Shown here: in pieces, positions 18,796-27,068 of the stretch
How the letters are laid out: each line of letters starts with the position of its first letter
Position numbering within the stretch: position 1 is the stretch's first letter
From: Acidobacteriota bacterium
GTDB taxonomy: Bacteria > Acidobacteriota > Thermoanaerobaculia > Multivoradales > Multivoraceae
Direction of reading: 5' to 3'
Length of the DNA: 64,000 nucleotides
Assembly (NCBI GenBank): GCA_026707545.1
Contig: JAPOWR010000001.1
Span: 868,001 to 932,000 of the forward strand
Made by a program: the position numbers and the translations under genes
Notes under the pieces: generated by a model
Told to the model about the DNA's origin: nothing
What the model saw: only the letters and a program-made list of their open reading frames with translations
Database searches by the model: none

Positions 18796-20388
18796 GTGCT
18801 TCGGCCGTTCAACGCCCTCCGCTTGTGCTTTCAGGTTGCGCTGGTGGTTTCGATCGGCGGGGTCGGCGAAGGTGCTGCGCAGGATTCGCGGCTTTCGCAG
18901 ATCCAGTTGCCGGACGGGTTCTCGATCAGCATCTTTGCCGATGATGTCCCGGGGGCCCGGTCGCTTGCGCAGAGTCCGAACGGCACCGTGTTTGTCGGCA
19001 GCCGGCCCCAGGGCGTCGTCTATGCGGTGGTTGACACCGACGATGACGGCGAGGCGGACCGGACTCACCGGTTGGCATCCGGGCTGAACTCGCCGAACGG
19101 CGTGGCCTTCCGCAACGGAAGCCTCTACGTCGCCGAGATCAGCCGGATCCTCCGCTACGACGACATCGAGAACCGGCTGGATTCGCCGCCCTCGCCGGCC
19201 GTTGTCACCGCGAACCTTCCCAGGGACAGGTCACACGGTTGGAAGTTCATCCGCTTCGGCCCGGACGGGCGGCTCTACGTCCCGGTTGGTGCGCCGTGCA
19301 ACATCTGCAACGAGGCCGACCCGTACAACTCGATCCTTCGGATGGTCGTCGACAGCGGTACATACGAAATCGTGGCGCGGGGAGTGCGAAACACCGTCGG
19401 CTTCGACTGGCATCCCCGGACGCGACGGCTGTGGTTCACGGACAACGGCCGCGACTGGCTGGGCGACGACACGCCGCCGGACGAGTTGAATGTGCTGACG
19501 TCGAACGGACAGCACTTCGGCTACCCCTTCTGCCATGGTCGAGATGTTCGCGATCCGGAGTTCGGTTCGCTTCGTTCCTGCGCCGAGTCCCGGCCCCCGG
19601 CCCAGGAACTTGGACCGCACGTGGCGGCGCTGGGCATGCGCTTCTACACCGGAACGATGTTCCCGGAGCGCTATCGCGGCCAGATCTTCATCGCCGAACA
19701 CGGATCGTGGAATCGCAGCCGGAAGATCGGCTATCGCGTCATGCTGGTTCGACTTGGTGCCGGCGGGCAGCCGATCGCGTACGAGGAGTTCGCCACCGGG
19801 TGGCTCCAGGGCGAAGCCGAGTGGGGCCGGCCGGTCGATGTCATGGTGCGCGCGGATGGTTCCCTGCTCGTCTCGGACGATGAGCCCGGTACGATCTATC
19901 GGATCGTCTACGAGTCCGAAAGCGAGCCGGAGCCGGATCCCGATCCGGATCCCGATCCCGACCCGGATCCAGACCCCGAGCCCGACCCCGACCCGGATCC
20001 CGAGCCGCCTCCCCCGGGACCCGACGGTCCCTGCGAGCCGAACGCGGAGACTCTCTGCCTGCATGGCGATCGCTACGAGGTACGGGTCGAGTGGTGGACC
20101 GGCGATGGTGAGACGGGTTCGGCCCTGGTGGCTACCGAGGCGACGCAGGACTCCGGCCTGTTCCGGTTCTTCGACGCGGACAACTGGGAGATCCTCATCA
20201 AGGTGCTGAACGGTTGCGAAGTGAACGGCCACTACTGGGTGTACGGCGCCTCCACCACGGACCTGGGTTACGTGATTCGCGTTGCGGACACTGCGACGGG
20301 CGACGTGAAGGAGTACCGGAACGCGCCGGGGCACCCGGCGGCCGCGATCACGGACGCCAAGGCCTTCCCGGACAGTTGCCGCCGGTAG
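18796..20388 (+). CDS. Secreted PQQ-type sugar dehydrogenase-like beta-propeller with Asp-Pro linker and C-terminal accessory domain
   Basis: A 530-residue protein with a signal peptide (GTG start, cleavage near 'GEGAAQDS'). Residues 30 to about 375 are a soluble glucose/sorbosone-dehydrogenase-like propeller: 'LPDGFSISIFADDVPGARSLA', 'GLNSPNGVAFRNGSLYVAE', 'WKFIRFGPDGRLYVPVG', 'RGVRNTVGFDWHP', 'WFTDNGRDWLGDD', 'IFIAEHGSWNRSRKIGYRV'. An Asp-Pro/Glu-Pro linker follows, then a domain of about 120 residues bounded by cysteines ('CEPNAETLCLHGDRYEVRVEW', 'DNWEILIKVLNGCEVNGHYWV'). I recognise this last domain as recurrent in Acidobacteriota secreted proteins; its function is unknown. PQQ or metal binding is inferred from family. 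A shorter paralogue follows 89 nt downstream. Confidence 0.85.
   Translation: MLRPFNALRLCFQVALVVSIGGVGEGAAQDSRLSQIQLPDGFSISIFADDVPGARSLAQSPNGTVFVGSRPQGVVYAVVDTDDDGEADRTHRLASGLNSPNGVAFRNGSLYVAEISRILRYDDIENRLDSPPSPAVVTANLPRDRSHGWKFIRFGPDGRLYVPVGAPCNICNEADPYNSILRMVVDSGTYEIVARGVRNTVGFDWHPRTRRLWFTDNGRDWLGDDTPPDELNVLTSNGQHFGYPFCHGRDVRDPEFGSLRSCAESRPPAQELGPHVAALGMRFYTGTMFPERYRGQIFIAEHGSWNRSRKIGYRVMLVRLGAGGQPIAYEEFATGWLQGEAEWGRPVDVMVRADGSLLVSDDEPGTIYRIVYESESEPEPDPDPDPDPDPDPDPEPDPDPDPEPPPPGPDGPCEPNAETLCLHGDRYEVRVEWWTGDGETGSALVATEATQDSGLFRFFDADNWEILIKVLNGCEVNGHYWVYGASTTDLGYVIRVADTATGDVKEYRNAPGHPAAAITDAKAFPDSCRR
19921..20020 (+). repeat. In-frame Asp-Pro repeat tract (linker-coding)
   Basis: Repeats of gat-ccg, gat-ccc, gac-ccc and gac-ccg encode alternating Asp-Pro and Glu-Pro between the propeller and the C-terminal domain. 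Synonymous codons vary along the tract, so the amino-acid sequence rather than the DNA repeat seems conserved. It is probably an extended, stiff extracellular linker. Confidence 0.85.
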
Positions 20389-20477
20389 CGATACTCTCGC
20401 GCGGACTCACATCGCTTTCATGCTCCCGGCACCTTGTCCGGGAGGTGCAGCTCACCAGGATCATCAGGAGTTACAGC

Positions 20478-21656
20478 ATGCTCCGTTCCCCGATTTCTAC
20501 GCGCGGCCCGCTGTCTTCGCGCGACACAGTGCTTCGCTTCGGCGCCTTCCTGCTTGCCGTGGTTTTCGCGGCAGGAACCGTAGCGGCGGCCGACGACGAA
20601 CTCCGTCTGGACGCGATCGAGTTGCCTGCCGGCTTCCAGGTAGGCGTCTTCGCCGCGGAGATCGACGCCGCCCGGTCGCTGGCCCAGAGCCCCTCCGGGA
20701 CCGTCTTCGTCGGCACCGGACGCAGGGGCGGTGGAATCGTCCATGCCGTCGTCGATCGGGACGGCGACGGAAGGGCCGACGACCGCTATCCCATCGGCGC
20801 CGACCTGAACTGGCCGAACGGTGTCGCCTTCCACGAGGGCGACCTCTACGTTGCGGAGATCAGCCGCGTGCTCCGTTTCGAAGAGATCGAGAGTCGGCTC
20901 GACTCACCGCCCGCGCCGGTCGTGGTCACGGCCGACCTCCCGGACGAGACCCATCACGGCTGGAAGTTCATCCGCTTCGGTCCCGACGGGCGGCTCTACG
21001 TGCCGGTGGGCGCCCCGTGCAACATCTGCGACGAAGGGGATCCCTTCGCGACGATCCTCAGACTGGACCGGACCGGCGACTACGAAGTCGTCGCCCGTGG
21101 TGTGCGCAACACGGTCGGGTTCGACTGGCGCCCGGGCACGAGCGAACTGTGGTTCACCGACAACGGACGCGACATGATGGGCGACGATGTCCCGCCCGAC
21201 GAGTTGAACGTGCTGACGGAGGACGGCCAGCACTTCGGTTATCCGTACTGCCACGGCCAGGACATCCCGGACCCGGAGTTCGGCGACCAGCGTCCCTGCA
21301 ACGACCTCGTGCCGCCGGCTATCGACCTCGACCCTCACGTGGCAGCAGTGGGCATGCGCTTCTACCGGGGCACCGCGTTCCCTGAGCGTTACCGCGGGCA
21401 GATCTTCATCGCCGAGCACGGTTCCTGGAACCGCAGCAACAAGATCGGCTACCGGGTCATGGTGGTTCACGTCGACCGCGACGGCCGGGCCACGGAGTAC
21501 GAGGAGTTCGCAACCGGTTGGCTCCAGGGCGAAGACTCGTGGGGGCGGCCGGTCGACGTGATGGAGCGCGCCGACGGGTCGCTCCTCGTTTCGGACGACA
21601 TGCGCGGCGTGATCTACCGCATCGCCTACGACGCGACGTCCGGCGCGGGAGAGTAG
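20478..21656 (+). CDS. Second PQQ-type sugar dehydrogenase-like beta-propeller, single domain
   Basis: A 392-residue secreted paralogue of the preceding gene (signal peptide 'FGAFLLAVVFAAGTVAAADD'). It shares long near-identical stretches with it, including 'WKFIRFGPDGRLYVPVG', 'RGVRNTVGFDW', 'ELWFTDNGRDMMGDD', 'FIAEHGSWNRS' and 'EEFATGWLQGE', but ends after the propeller and lacks the Asp-Pro linker and C-terminal domain. The ATG at 20478 is supported by CAGGAG 7 nt upstream. Tandem duplication with loss or gain of the accessory domain is the simplest explanation. The aminotransferase start follows 5 nt after its stop. Confidence 0.87.
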   Translation: MLRSPISTRGPLSSRDTVLRFGAFLLAVVFAAGTVAAADDELRLDAIELPAGFQVGVFAAEIDAARSLAQSPSGTVFVGTGRRGGGIVHAVVDRDGDGRADDRYPIGADLNWPNGVAFHEGDLYVAEISRVLRFEEIESRLDSPPAPVVVTADLPDETHHGWKFIRFGPDGRLYVPVGAPCNICDEGDPFATILRLDRTGDYEVVARGVRNTVGFDWRPGTSELWFTDNGRDMMGDDVPPDELNVLTEDGQHFGYPYCHGQDIPDPEFGDQRPCNDLVPPAIDLDPHVAAVGMRFYRGTAFPERYRGQIFIAEHGSWNRSNKIGYRVMVVHVDRDGRATEYEEFATGWLQGEDSWGRPVDVMERADGSLLVSDDMRGVIYRIAYDATSGAGE

Positions 21657-21661
21657 GGGCG

Positions 21662-22927
21662 TTGGCGACGATCGACTCTGCCGCCCTCGACGCGGCGCGA
21701 GTCCGCTACGACGCGGCCCGCGCCGCCGGCCTTAGCCTCGACATGACCCGCGGCAAGCCGTCGCCGGAGCAGCTTGCCCGCTCCCACGGTCTGCTGCGGG
21801 CCGTCGACCGGGAGGACGATCCTGCCGCCGACGGCACGGACTGCCGCAACTACGGCGGCGATCCGCGCGGGCTGCCGGAGATGCGGGCCATCTTCGCTGA
21901 GATTCTGGGCGTCGATCCGAAGCTCGTCTTCGTCGGAGGCAATGCCAGCCTGCAGTGGATGCACGACCTCATCGTGCAGGCGATGCTGGTCGGCGTGCCG
22001 GGCGGCGATCCGTGGGGCGGACCCAGGCGCTCGACGCCGGTGAAGTTCCTTTGCCCCTGTCCGGGCTATGACCGTCACTTCTCCGTGCTCGAGCGCTTCG
22101 GCATCGAGATGCTGCTGATCTCGATGGGCGACGACGGTCCCGACGTGGATGAGGTCGCTCGACTCGCCGGTGAGGATCCGAACGTCAAGGGGATGTTCTG
22201 CGTGCCGCGTTACAGCAACCCCACGGGCGTCACCTACTCCGACGACGTGGTGGAGGCGATTGCCGCAATGAAGACCGCGGCGCCGGACTTTCGCGTGATC
22301 TGGGACGACGCCTACGCGCTGCACGCGTTCGCTGGCGAACCGGACCCTCTGGCCAATCTCTACGACCATTGCGCGGCCCACGGCCACGAGGATCGCGCGT
22401 TGCTCGTCACCTCGTTCTCCAAGGTCACGTTCGGCGGCGCCGGTCTGGCCGCGGTCGCCGCGAGCCCCAGGAACGGCGACTGGATCCGGAGCTTCCGCTC
22501 GATCCAGACGATCGGCCCGAACAAGCTGAACCAGCTTGCCCACGCGCGCTTCTTCGACGGCTCCCTCTCCGCGCTCCGGGATCACATGAAGGGACATGCG
22601 GATCTGATCCGGCCGAAGTTCGAGACCGTGCTGCGCGTACTCGACGAGCGCCTCGGCGGCCTGGACGTCGCGTCCTGGAGCCGTCCTCGTGGCGGCTACT
22701 TCGTCAGCCTGGACACTGAGCCCGGCTGCGCGAGGGCCGTCGTCGAGATGGCGGGTGATGCGGGGGTCAAGCTGACACCGGCCGGCGCCACCTTTCCCTA
22801 CGGCCTCGACCCGCAGGACCGGAACATCCGCATCGCGCCGACGCTGCCGGCTCCTGACGAGATCGAAATCGCGACCGGCCTGCTGGCCGACTGCATCGTC
22901 CTGGTCAGCGCCGGCGCCGCACGCTAG
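21662..22927 (+). CDS. PLP-dependent aminotransferase, Rv3722c-type aspartate aminotransferase
   Basis: A 421-residue fold-type I aminotransferase of the PF12897 family: 'LDMTRGKPSPEQLARSHGLL', 'YGGDPRGLPEMRAIFAEILG', 'VGGNASLQWMHDLIVQAML', 'CVPRYSNPTGVTYSDD', 'VIWDDAYALHAF' and the PLP-lysine region 'VTSFSKVTFGGAGLAA'. The mycobacterial member is the main aspartate aminotransferase; I infer a similar role here. A TTG start at 21662 is proposed: it is the only start codon between the preceding stop and the conserved N terminus, with a GGGAG-like site about 10 nt upstream. It converges with the sulfatase-like gene, the stops overlapping by 4 nt. Confidence 0.88.
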   Translation: MATIDSAALDAARVRYDAARAAGLSLDMTRGKPSPEQLARSHGLLRAVDREDDPAADGTDCRNYGGDPRGLPEMRAIFAEILGVDPKLVFVGGNASLQWMHDLIVQAMLVGVPGGDPWGGPRRSTPVKFLCPCPGYDRHFSVLERFGIEMLLISMGDDGPDVDEVARLAGEDPNVKGMFCVPRYSNPTGVTYSDDVVEAIAAMKTAAPDFRVIWDDAYALHAFAGEPDPLANLYDHCAAHGHEDRALLVTSFSKVTFGGAGLAAVAASPRNGDWIRSFRSIQTIGPNKLNQLAHARFFDGSLSALRDHMKGHADLIRPKFETVLRVLDERLGGLDVASWSRPRGGYFVSLDTEPGCARAVVEMAGDAGVKLTPAGATFPYGLDPQDRNIRIAPTLPAPDEIEIATGLLADCIVLVSAGAAR

Positions 22928-24258
22928 TCGATGTAACCGAGGCTTTTGAGCTGCTTGATGTCGTCCTCGCTGAGGACGGTTCCGCTCTTCGCCTCGTACT
23001 TCTCCAGGTCCCGATACCAGTTCACCAGGCGGCGGCCGAGGGGCGGCACGAGGTCGACGGGCGGTTTGTCGAGCGGCCGCTCCTCACGGGGATCAGCGGT
23101 CAGGTCGAAGTAGGTCGTCCGCCGCTTCGAGAAGTCGTGGAGGACCTTCGCTCCGTTCACTTCCAGGCTGATCTGGAGCGGATCCTCGTAGGGCGCGTTG
23201 CGGCGTGACTTCGCGGTCAGCGCGCTGTGCTTGTCGCCGATGACGTAGCGTGGCGTATCGCCGCCATCGCCCCCGGTTCGGAACGGAGCCAGGCTCCTGC
23301 CCTCGACCTCTTCCGGCGTTTCGACTCCAAGCAGGTCGAGCAAAGTCGGCAGCACGTCGATCACGCCGACGCGCGCCTGAACTCTCCGGCCCTTGGGAAC
23401 GCCGGGACCGGCGAGGATCATCGGGATCCGGGCGTTCGGCCAGTGCACGTTCTTGCCGTGTCCCCAGTAGCCGTGCTCGCCCAAGCTCTCGCCGTGGTCG
23501 CTGAGGAACAGGGTGAAGCGGGGACCGGGCAGCACCTCCTCGATCGTCCTGGACAACCTGCCCATCCAGTGATCGACGTAGTTCACTTCCGACTGGTAAC
23601 GCCAGCGCTTCTGCCAGCCGGTGGTTCGCTGCTCCCTGGGCGGCCGGGCGGGTGTGAAGCCGGTTCGTTCCAGGTAGGGGCTGTGGGGGTCGGAGAAGTG
23701 GACCCATAGGAACAGGGGTTTCCCATTTCGTTCTTCGTCGCGAGCGCGGCGGCGGAGCCAGCGCTCGGCGGCCCTGGCGATACCGTCCGCGTTCCGTTCC
23801 ATGACGCCAGCGGCGTTCCGCGACTGGTCGAACTCTTCGTCGTAGTGATCGAAACCGCGGTCGAGGCCGACCAGGTCAGCTCGGAGCGTCCAGTTCGAGA
23901 TGAAGGCGGCTGCCTCGTAGCCGGCGTCGCCCAGGATCTGGGCCAGGACGGGGACGTCGCTCCGCATCCGCTGCGCGTTGCGGCGGGAACCGTGTGTCGG
24001 CGGGTAGAGTGACGTGAAGATCGAGGCGAAGGCGGGTCCGGTCTTGCCGATCGTTGTCTGGGCATCCTCGAACAGCACGCCCGCCGCGGCCAGCGCGTCG
24101 ATCGTCGGCGTCGTTGCGTCCCCGGCGCCGTAGGCTCCCACCGCGTCGGCGCGCAGCGTGTCGACCGAGAGCAGGACGAGGTCGGGCTCCGCCGCCAGGG
24201 GCGCGGAGAGCAGTGTGGCGAGGATCGCCGGACGGATGGCGCGGGTGCCCGCGTTCAC
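22924..24258 (-). CDS. Sulfatase-like hydrolase, secreted, without the formylglycine motif
   Basis: A 444-residue alkaline-phosphatase-superfamily protein with a signal-like N terminus ('RPAILATLLSAPLAAEPDLV'). Metal-site segments 'LLSVDTLRADAVGAYG' (Asp33) and 'FLSDHGESLGEHGYWGHGK' are intact. The nucleophile region reads 'GKTGPAFASIFTSLYPPTHG', with Thr73 where classical sulfatases have Cys or Ser in C/S-x-P-x-R, so maturation to formylglycine is not possible. It could be a phosphodiesterase, phosphoethanolamine-type transferase or other ester hydrolase. The C-terminal 'LSEDDIKQLKSLGYID' is common in this subfamily. GTG start overlaps the stop of the NTP-transferase gene (GTGA), so the two are coupled. 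Confidence 0.82.
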   Translation of the reverse strand: MNAGTRAIRPAILATLLSAPLAAEPDLVLLSVDTLRADAVGAYGAGDATTPTIDALAAAGVLFEDAQTTIGKTGPAFASIFTSLYPPTHGSRRNAQRMRSDVPVLAQILGDAGYEAAAFISNWTLRADLVGLDRGFDHYDEEFDQSRNAAGVMERNADGIARAAERWLRRRARDEERNGKPLFLWVHFSDPHSPYLERTGFTPARPPREQRTTGWQKRWRYQSEVNYVDHWMGRLSRTIEEVLPGPRFTLFLSDHGESLGEHGYWGHGKNVHWPNARIPMILAGPGVPKGRRVQARVGVIDVLPTLLDLLGVETPEEVEGRSLAPFRTGGDGGDTPRYVIGDKHSALTAKSRRNAPYEDPLQISLEVNGAKVLHDFSKRRTTYFDLTADPREERPLDKPPVDLVPPLGRRLVNWYRDLEKYEAKSGTVLSEDDIKQLKSLGYID

Positions 24259-25190
24259 GCAGTGACGGCTCCGAAGGCGACTGCCTCTTCCTGGGTGTCG
24301 ATGTCGCGGGCCAGCGACATCGCATCGACGACCGGCATGCGGACCTTGCGCTCGGGGTGCCTGCGGCGGTGGCGCCGCTTGATGAACATGCGGCGCAGCG
24401 CCAACTCGAGTTCGGACTGCTGGATGACTTTCTCCTTCAGGCGCCGGGCGGCCCGGGTGCCCGATAGCAGGGTGTCCCAGGTAAACGTCGGCAGCCGGAG
24501 ATTGAGTAGGTGGATGAAGTCCTGAACGAGCATGATCCAGAGAAGGCGTCGCGCCATGTAGGCGTTGCGATAGAGGATCGGCCGGTTGCGTGTCCGGTAG
24601 CCGAGGTCCATCAACCGGTAGATGAACTTCCACCGGAGCGCCGCGGAGTCGAACATCGCCAGATGGCCCGGCAGGATGGGAACTGGTGAGGATCCCCCCT
24701 CCGGTTGGACGTGATACTGCGGCTTCCACTTGGAGGCGCCGAGCCGTTCGGGGTCGCGCGGCGCCTTGATCATGGGGAAGAAGAAGTCCAGCGGACTGTG
24801 ACTCCAGAAGTCGTCGACCACCATCCGCAGTTCACCCGGTTCGGGGACGATGTCGCAGGTGGTCACCGCCAGTGGCCCGTCGCCGTGCAGTCGCCGCGCG
24901 GTTTCGACGCCGACCTGGATGTTGCGTCCGAAGCCGCCGTCCGTGTCGACCGCGACGCCGTCGGAAAGCGAACGATAGGCGTGACCGGGCCCGGCGACGT
25001 AGATCGGATCGAAGACGCCGGCCTGACGGATGCGGTCGATGAGGACCTCGATGAGCGGCCTGCCGCCGATCTTCACTTCGACGCCCTTGATGCCTGCCAG
25101 CGGGTGCTTGGAGCGGCCTCCGGGCGGCATGTAGGCCGGGCGGCGGTCGCTGCCCCCGAGTACGATCAGAGGTACGGACTTGGAGGTCAT
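24255..25190 (-). CDS. Nucleotidyltransferase-family (MobA/GT-A-like NTP transferase) protein
   Basis: A 311-residue protein with the NTP-transferase N terminus 'VPLIVLGGSDRRPAYMPPGG', a 'KHPLAGIKGVEVKIGGRPLIEVLIDRI' segment corresponding to the signature lysine and sugar-nucleotide site, and 'GDGPLAVTTCDIVPEPGEL', whose Asp is the likely metal ligand. The C-terminal third is rich in Arg and Leu and has a hydrophobic stretch 'LLWIMLVQDFIHLLNL' that may associate with membrane. It likely activates a sugar or similar phosphate. Overlap with the sulfatase-like gene suggests a joint role in surface-polymer or lipid modification (inference). Confidence 0.7.
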   Translation of the reverse strand: MTSKSVPLIVLGGSDRRPAYMPPGGRSKHPLAGIKGVEVKIGGRPLIEVLIDRIRQAGVFDPIYVAGPGHAYRSLSDGVAVDTDGGFGRNIQVGVETARRLHGDGPLAVTTCDIVPEPGELRMVVDDFWSHSPLDFFFPMIKAPRDPERLGASKWKPQYHVQPEGGSSPVPILPGHLAMFDSAALRWKFIYRLMDLGYRTRNRPILYRNAYMARRLLWIMLVQDFIHLLNLRLPTFTWDTLLSGTRAARRLKEKVIQQSELELALRRMFIKRRHRRRHPERKVRMPVVDAMSLARDIDTQEEAVAFGAVTA

Positions 25191-25228
25191 GGCGGAATCC
25201 GAGTTCTCCCGAGGGCTGACCCGATTCT

Positions 25229-26449
25229 ATGACGAGACTTCCACCGCCGCCGCCTCCAGAGGTGGTCGACCGTGACGATCGCCTGGCCGAGCTCGCTCGG
25301 AGCTGGCTGCGTGAACCCGCGGTGGGCCTGGACACCGAGTTCGTGCGCGAACGGACCTTCTTTCCGCGCCTGGGGTTGATCCAGGTCGCCGACTCCGCTG
25401 GCTGCTACCTGGTCGACACGGTTGCGATCCGCGACCGCTCCGGACTCGCGGAGGTGATCCGGTCCAGGGCGGTGACCAAGGTCTTTCACTCGCCGAGCGA
25501 GGATCTCGAGATCCTTCATCACGTCTTCGGTTTGGCTCCGGAGCGCCTGTTCGACTGCCAGGTCGCGGCCACTCTGTGCGGCCTGGGCGGTTCGCTGGGC
25601 TATGTGCATCTCGTCTCCCGGCTATTCGATGTCGAACTGGCGAAGGGAGCGCAGCGGTCCAACTGGTTGCGTCGGCCCCTGAGCGAGGAACAGGTCCGGT
25701 ACGCCGGTCTCGATGTGGCCTATCTGCTACCCGCGTACGAACTACTGCGGTCGCGGCTAGCGGAACTGGGGCGCGAGGCCTGGGCCGACGAGGAGTTCGA
25801 CCGCCTGCTGAGGGCGGCTGAAGCACGTCTCGATCCGGAGTGGTCGTTCAAACGGCTGGGGAGACCGGGCATGTCCCGTCGTCAGCTGGCCGCGCTGCGA
25901 GTGGTCTGCGAGTGGCGGGAACGTCGGGCACGGAGACGTGATCTCCCGCGGGGCTTCGTGCTCAGGGACGAAACGGTCCTCGATCTGGCGAGACGAATGC
26001 CCCGGAGCGGTCAGGGCCTGACCTCGGTGAAGGGACTCGGCCCGAGACAGGCCCGCCGCTACGGTCCGGCTCTCCTGGACCTCGTGCGCGGCGCCGCGGC
26101 ATTGCCGGAGAGCGACCTTCCCAACCGGTTGGAGCGTTCGGGAGGGCGATCGGCCAGCCGCCTCACGGAGCGGTTGCGCGAGCTGGTTGCGCGCGTTGCG
26201 GGCGAGCTCGATCTTCCTGCCGAAACGCTGGTGTCCCGGCGGACACTGGAAGCCTGGGCGGCCCGAAGTCTGGAGCGGGGCGCCTGGGTCTGGCCCGGCG
26301 AGATCGAGGGCTGGCGCCGGTTCGTGCTGGAGCCGCAGGTCGATGGTGCGGGCTTGCTGGAATACCGCAGCCGGAAACGGAGCCGGCGCGGCCGCGGCAG
26401 AGGGTCTCGCGCAGCCGCTCCGCGCGACCGCCAGGGGGGCAGTCAATGA
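25229..26449 (+). CDS. rnd: Ribonuclease D
   Basis: A 406-residue DEDDy 3'-5' exoribonuclease that trims tRNA and other structured RNAs. The exonuclease domain (about 1-200) has ExoI 'VGLDTEFVRERTFFPRLGLIQ', ExoII 'KVFHSPSEDLEILHHVFG' and ExoIII 'YAGLDVAYLLPAYELL'. An HRDC domain follows ('RQLAALRVVCEWRERRARRRDLPRGFVLRDETVLDLARRMP', given here only as a landmark at about residues 215-255), then a second HRDC-like region and a basic C-terminal tail. ATG at 25229. The stop overlaps the next gene's ATG (ATGA). Confidence 0.92.
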   Translation: MTRLPPPPPPEVVDRDDRLAELARSWLREPAVGLDTEFVRERTFFPRLGLIQVADSAGCYLVDTVAIRDRSGLAEVIRSRAVTKVFHSPSEDLEILHHVFGLAPERLFDCQVAATLCGLGGSLGYVHLVSRLFDVELAKGAQRSNWLRRPLSEEQVRYAGLDVAYLLPAYELLRSRLAELGREAWADEEFDRLLRAAEARLDPEWSFKRLGRPGMSRRQLAALRVVCEWRERRARRRDLPRGFVLRDETVLDLARRMPRSGQGLTSVKGLGPRQARRYGPALLDLVRGAAALPESDLPNRLERSGGRSASRLTERLRELVARVAGELDLPAETLVSRRTLEAWAARSLERGAWVWPGEIEGWRRFVLEPQVDGAGLLEYRSRKRSRRGRGRGSRAAAPRDRQGGSQ

Positions 26450-27057
26450 AGTTGGTTGAAGCGCTACCCCACACGATCGGTGACCTTTACGGTCTGTTCG
26501 ACAGGGAAGCGCCGCCGGCGACCGTCGTGCCGGCGAGCGCCGTGCCGCAGCCGCAACGGAGCCTTCTGGCTCATGAGAGCCATATGACGGTGACCCTCGA
26601 GGCCCACCACCGTGGTCCGGTCGAAGTCGTCGTCCTGGATCGGGTGCTCCACGATGACCACTACGCGCGTAGGATTCTCCTTCGGCGTGCCGTAGACGCC
26701 GGCGGGAAGTCCGGTCGGAACGGTTCCGCGGTGGTGCAGTTCGGCATCGTGCTCTTCAACCTGCGCTTCGCGACTGACGAAGCACGACGCGACATCCTGA
26801 GCGAGAGCGTGCCGATCGGTCACATCCTGATTCGGCACCGGCAATTACGGCGGATCAGCACGCACAGCCTGCTCGAGATCGAGCCGGACGACGAGATGCG
26901 CCGCCACTTCGGCATCGCGGAGTCGGCTGGCGAGGCCAAACGGGTGTATGGGCGTCTAGCGACGATCTTCTGCGACGAGCGGCCGGCGGTCGAACTTCTC
27001 GAAGTGCTGCCGCCCGGCCCGGCCGCCGCGGTGTCGGCGTCCCCGTCCCGGACGTAG
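26446..27057 (+). CDS. Chorismate-lyase-like (DUF98/UbiC superfamily) protein
   Basis: A 203-residue protein resembling chorismate pyruvate-lyase-like DUF98 proteins: 'SLLAHESHMTVTLEAHHRGPV' near the N terminus, 'YARRILLRR', 'AVVQFGIVLFNLRF' and 'ILSESVPIGHILIRHRQLRRI'. Known members release pyruvate from chorismate to give 4-hydroxybenzoate (ubiquinone or glycolipid precursors). The alignment is from memory of motifs, so the activity is tentative. It is translationally coupled to rnd by a 4-nt overlap, not an obvious functional partner, and converges with epmA 11 nt away. Confidence 0.6.
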   Translation: MKLVEALPHTIGDLYGLFDREAPPATVVPASAVPQPQRSLLAHESHMTVTLEAHHRGPVEVVVLDRVLHDDHYARRILLRRAVDAGGKSGRNGSAVVQFGIVLFNLRFATDEARRDILSESVPIGHILIRHRQLRRISTHSLLEIEPDDEMRRHFGIAESAGEAKRVYGRLATIFCDERPAVELLEVLPPGPAAAVSASPSRT

Positions 27058-27068
27058 CGGGCGGACGG

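Noticed and set aside
19921..20020. Microsatellite or recombination hotspot
   Set aside because: The tract stays in frame and uses varied synonymous codons for Asp and Pro; it is best explained as a selected protein linker.
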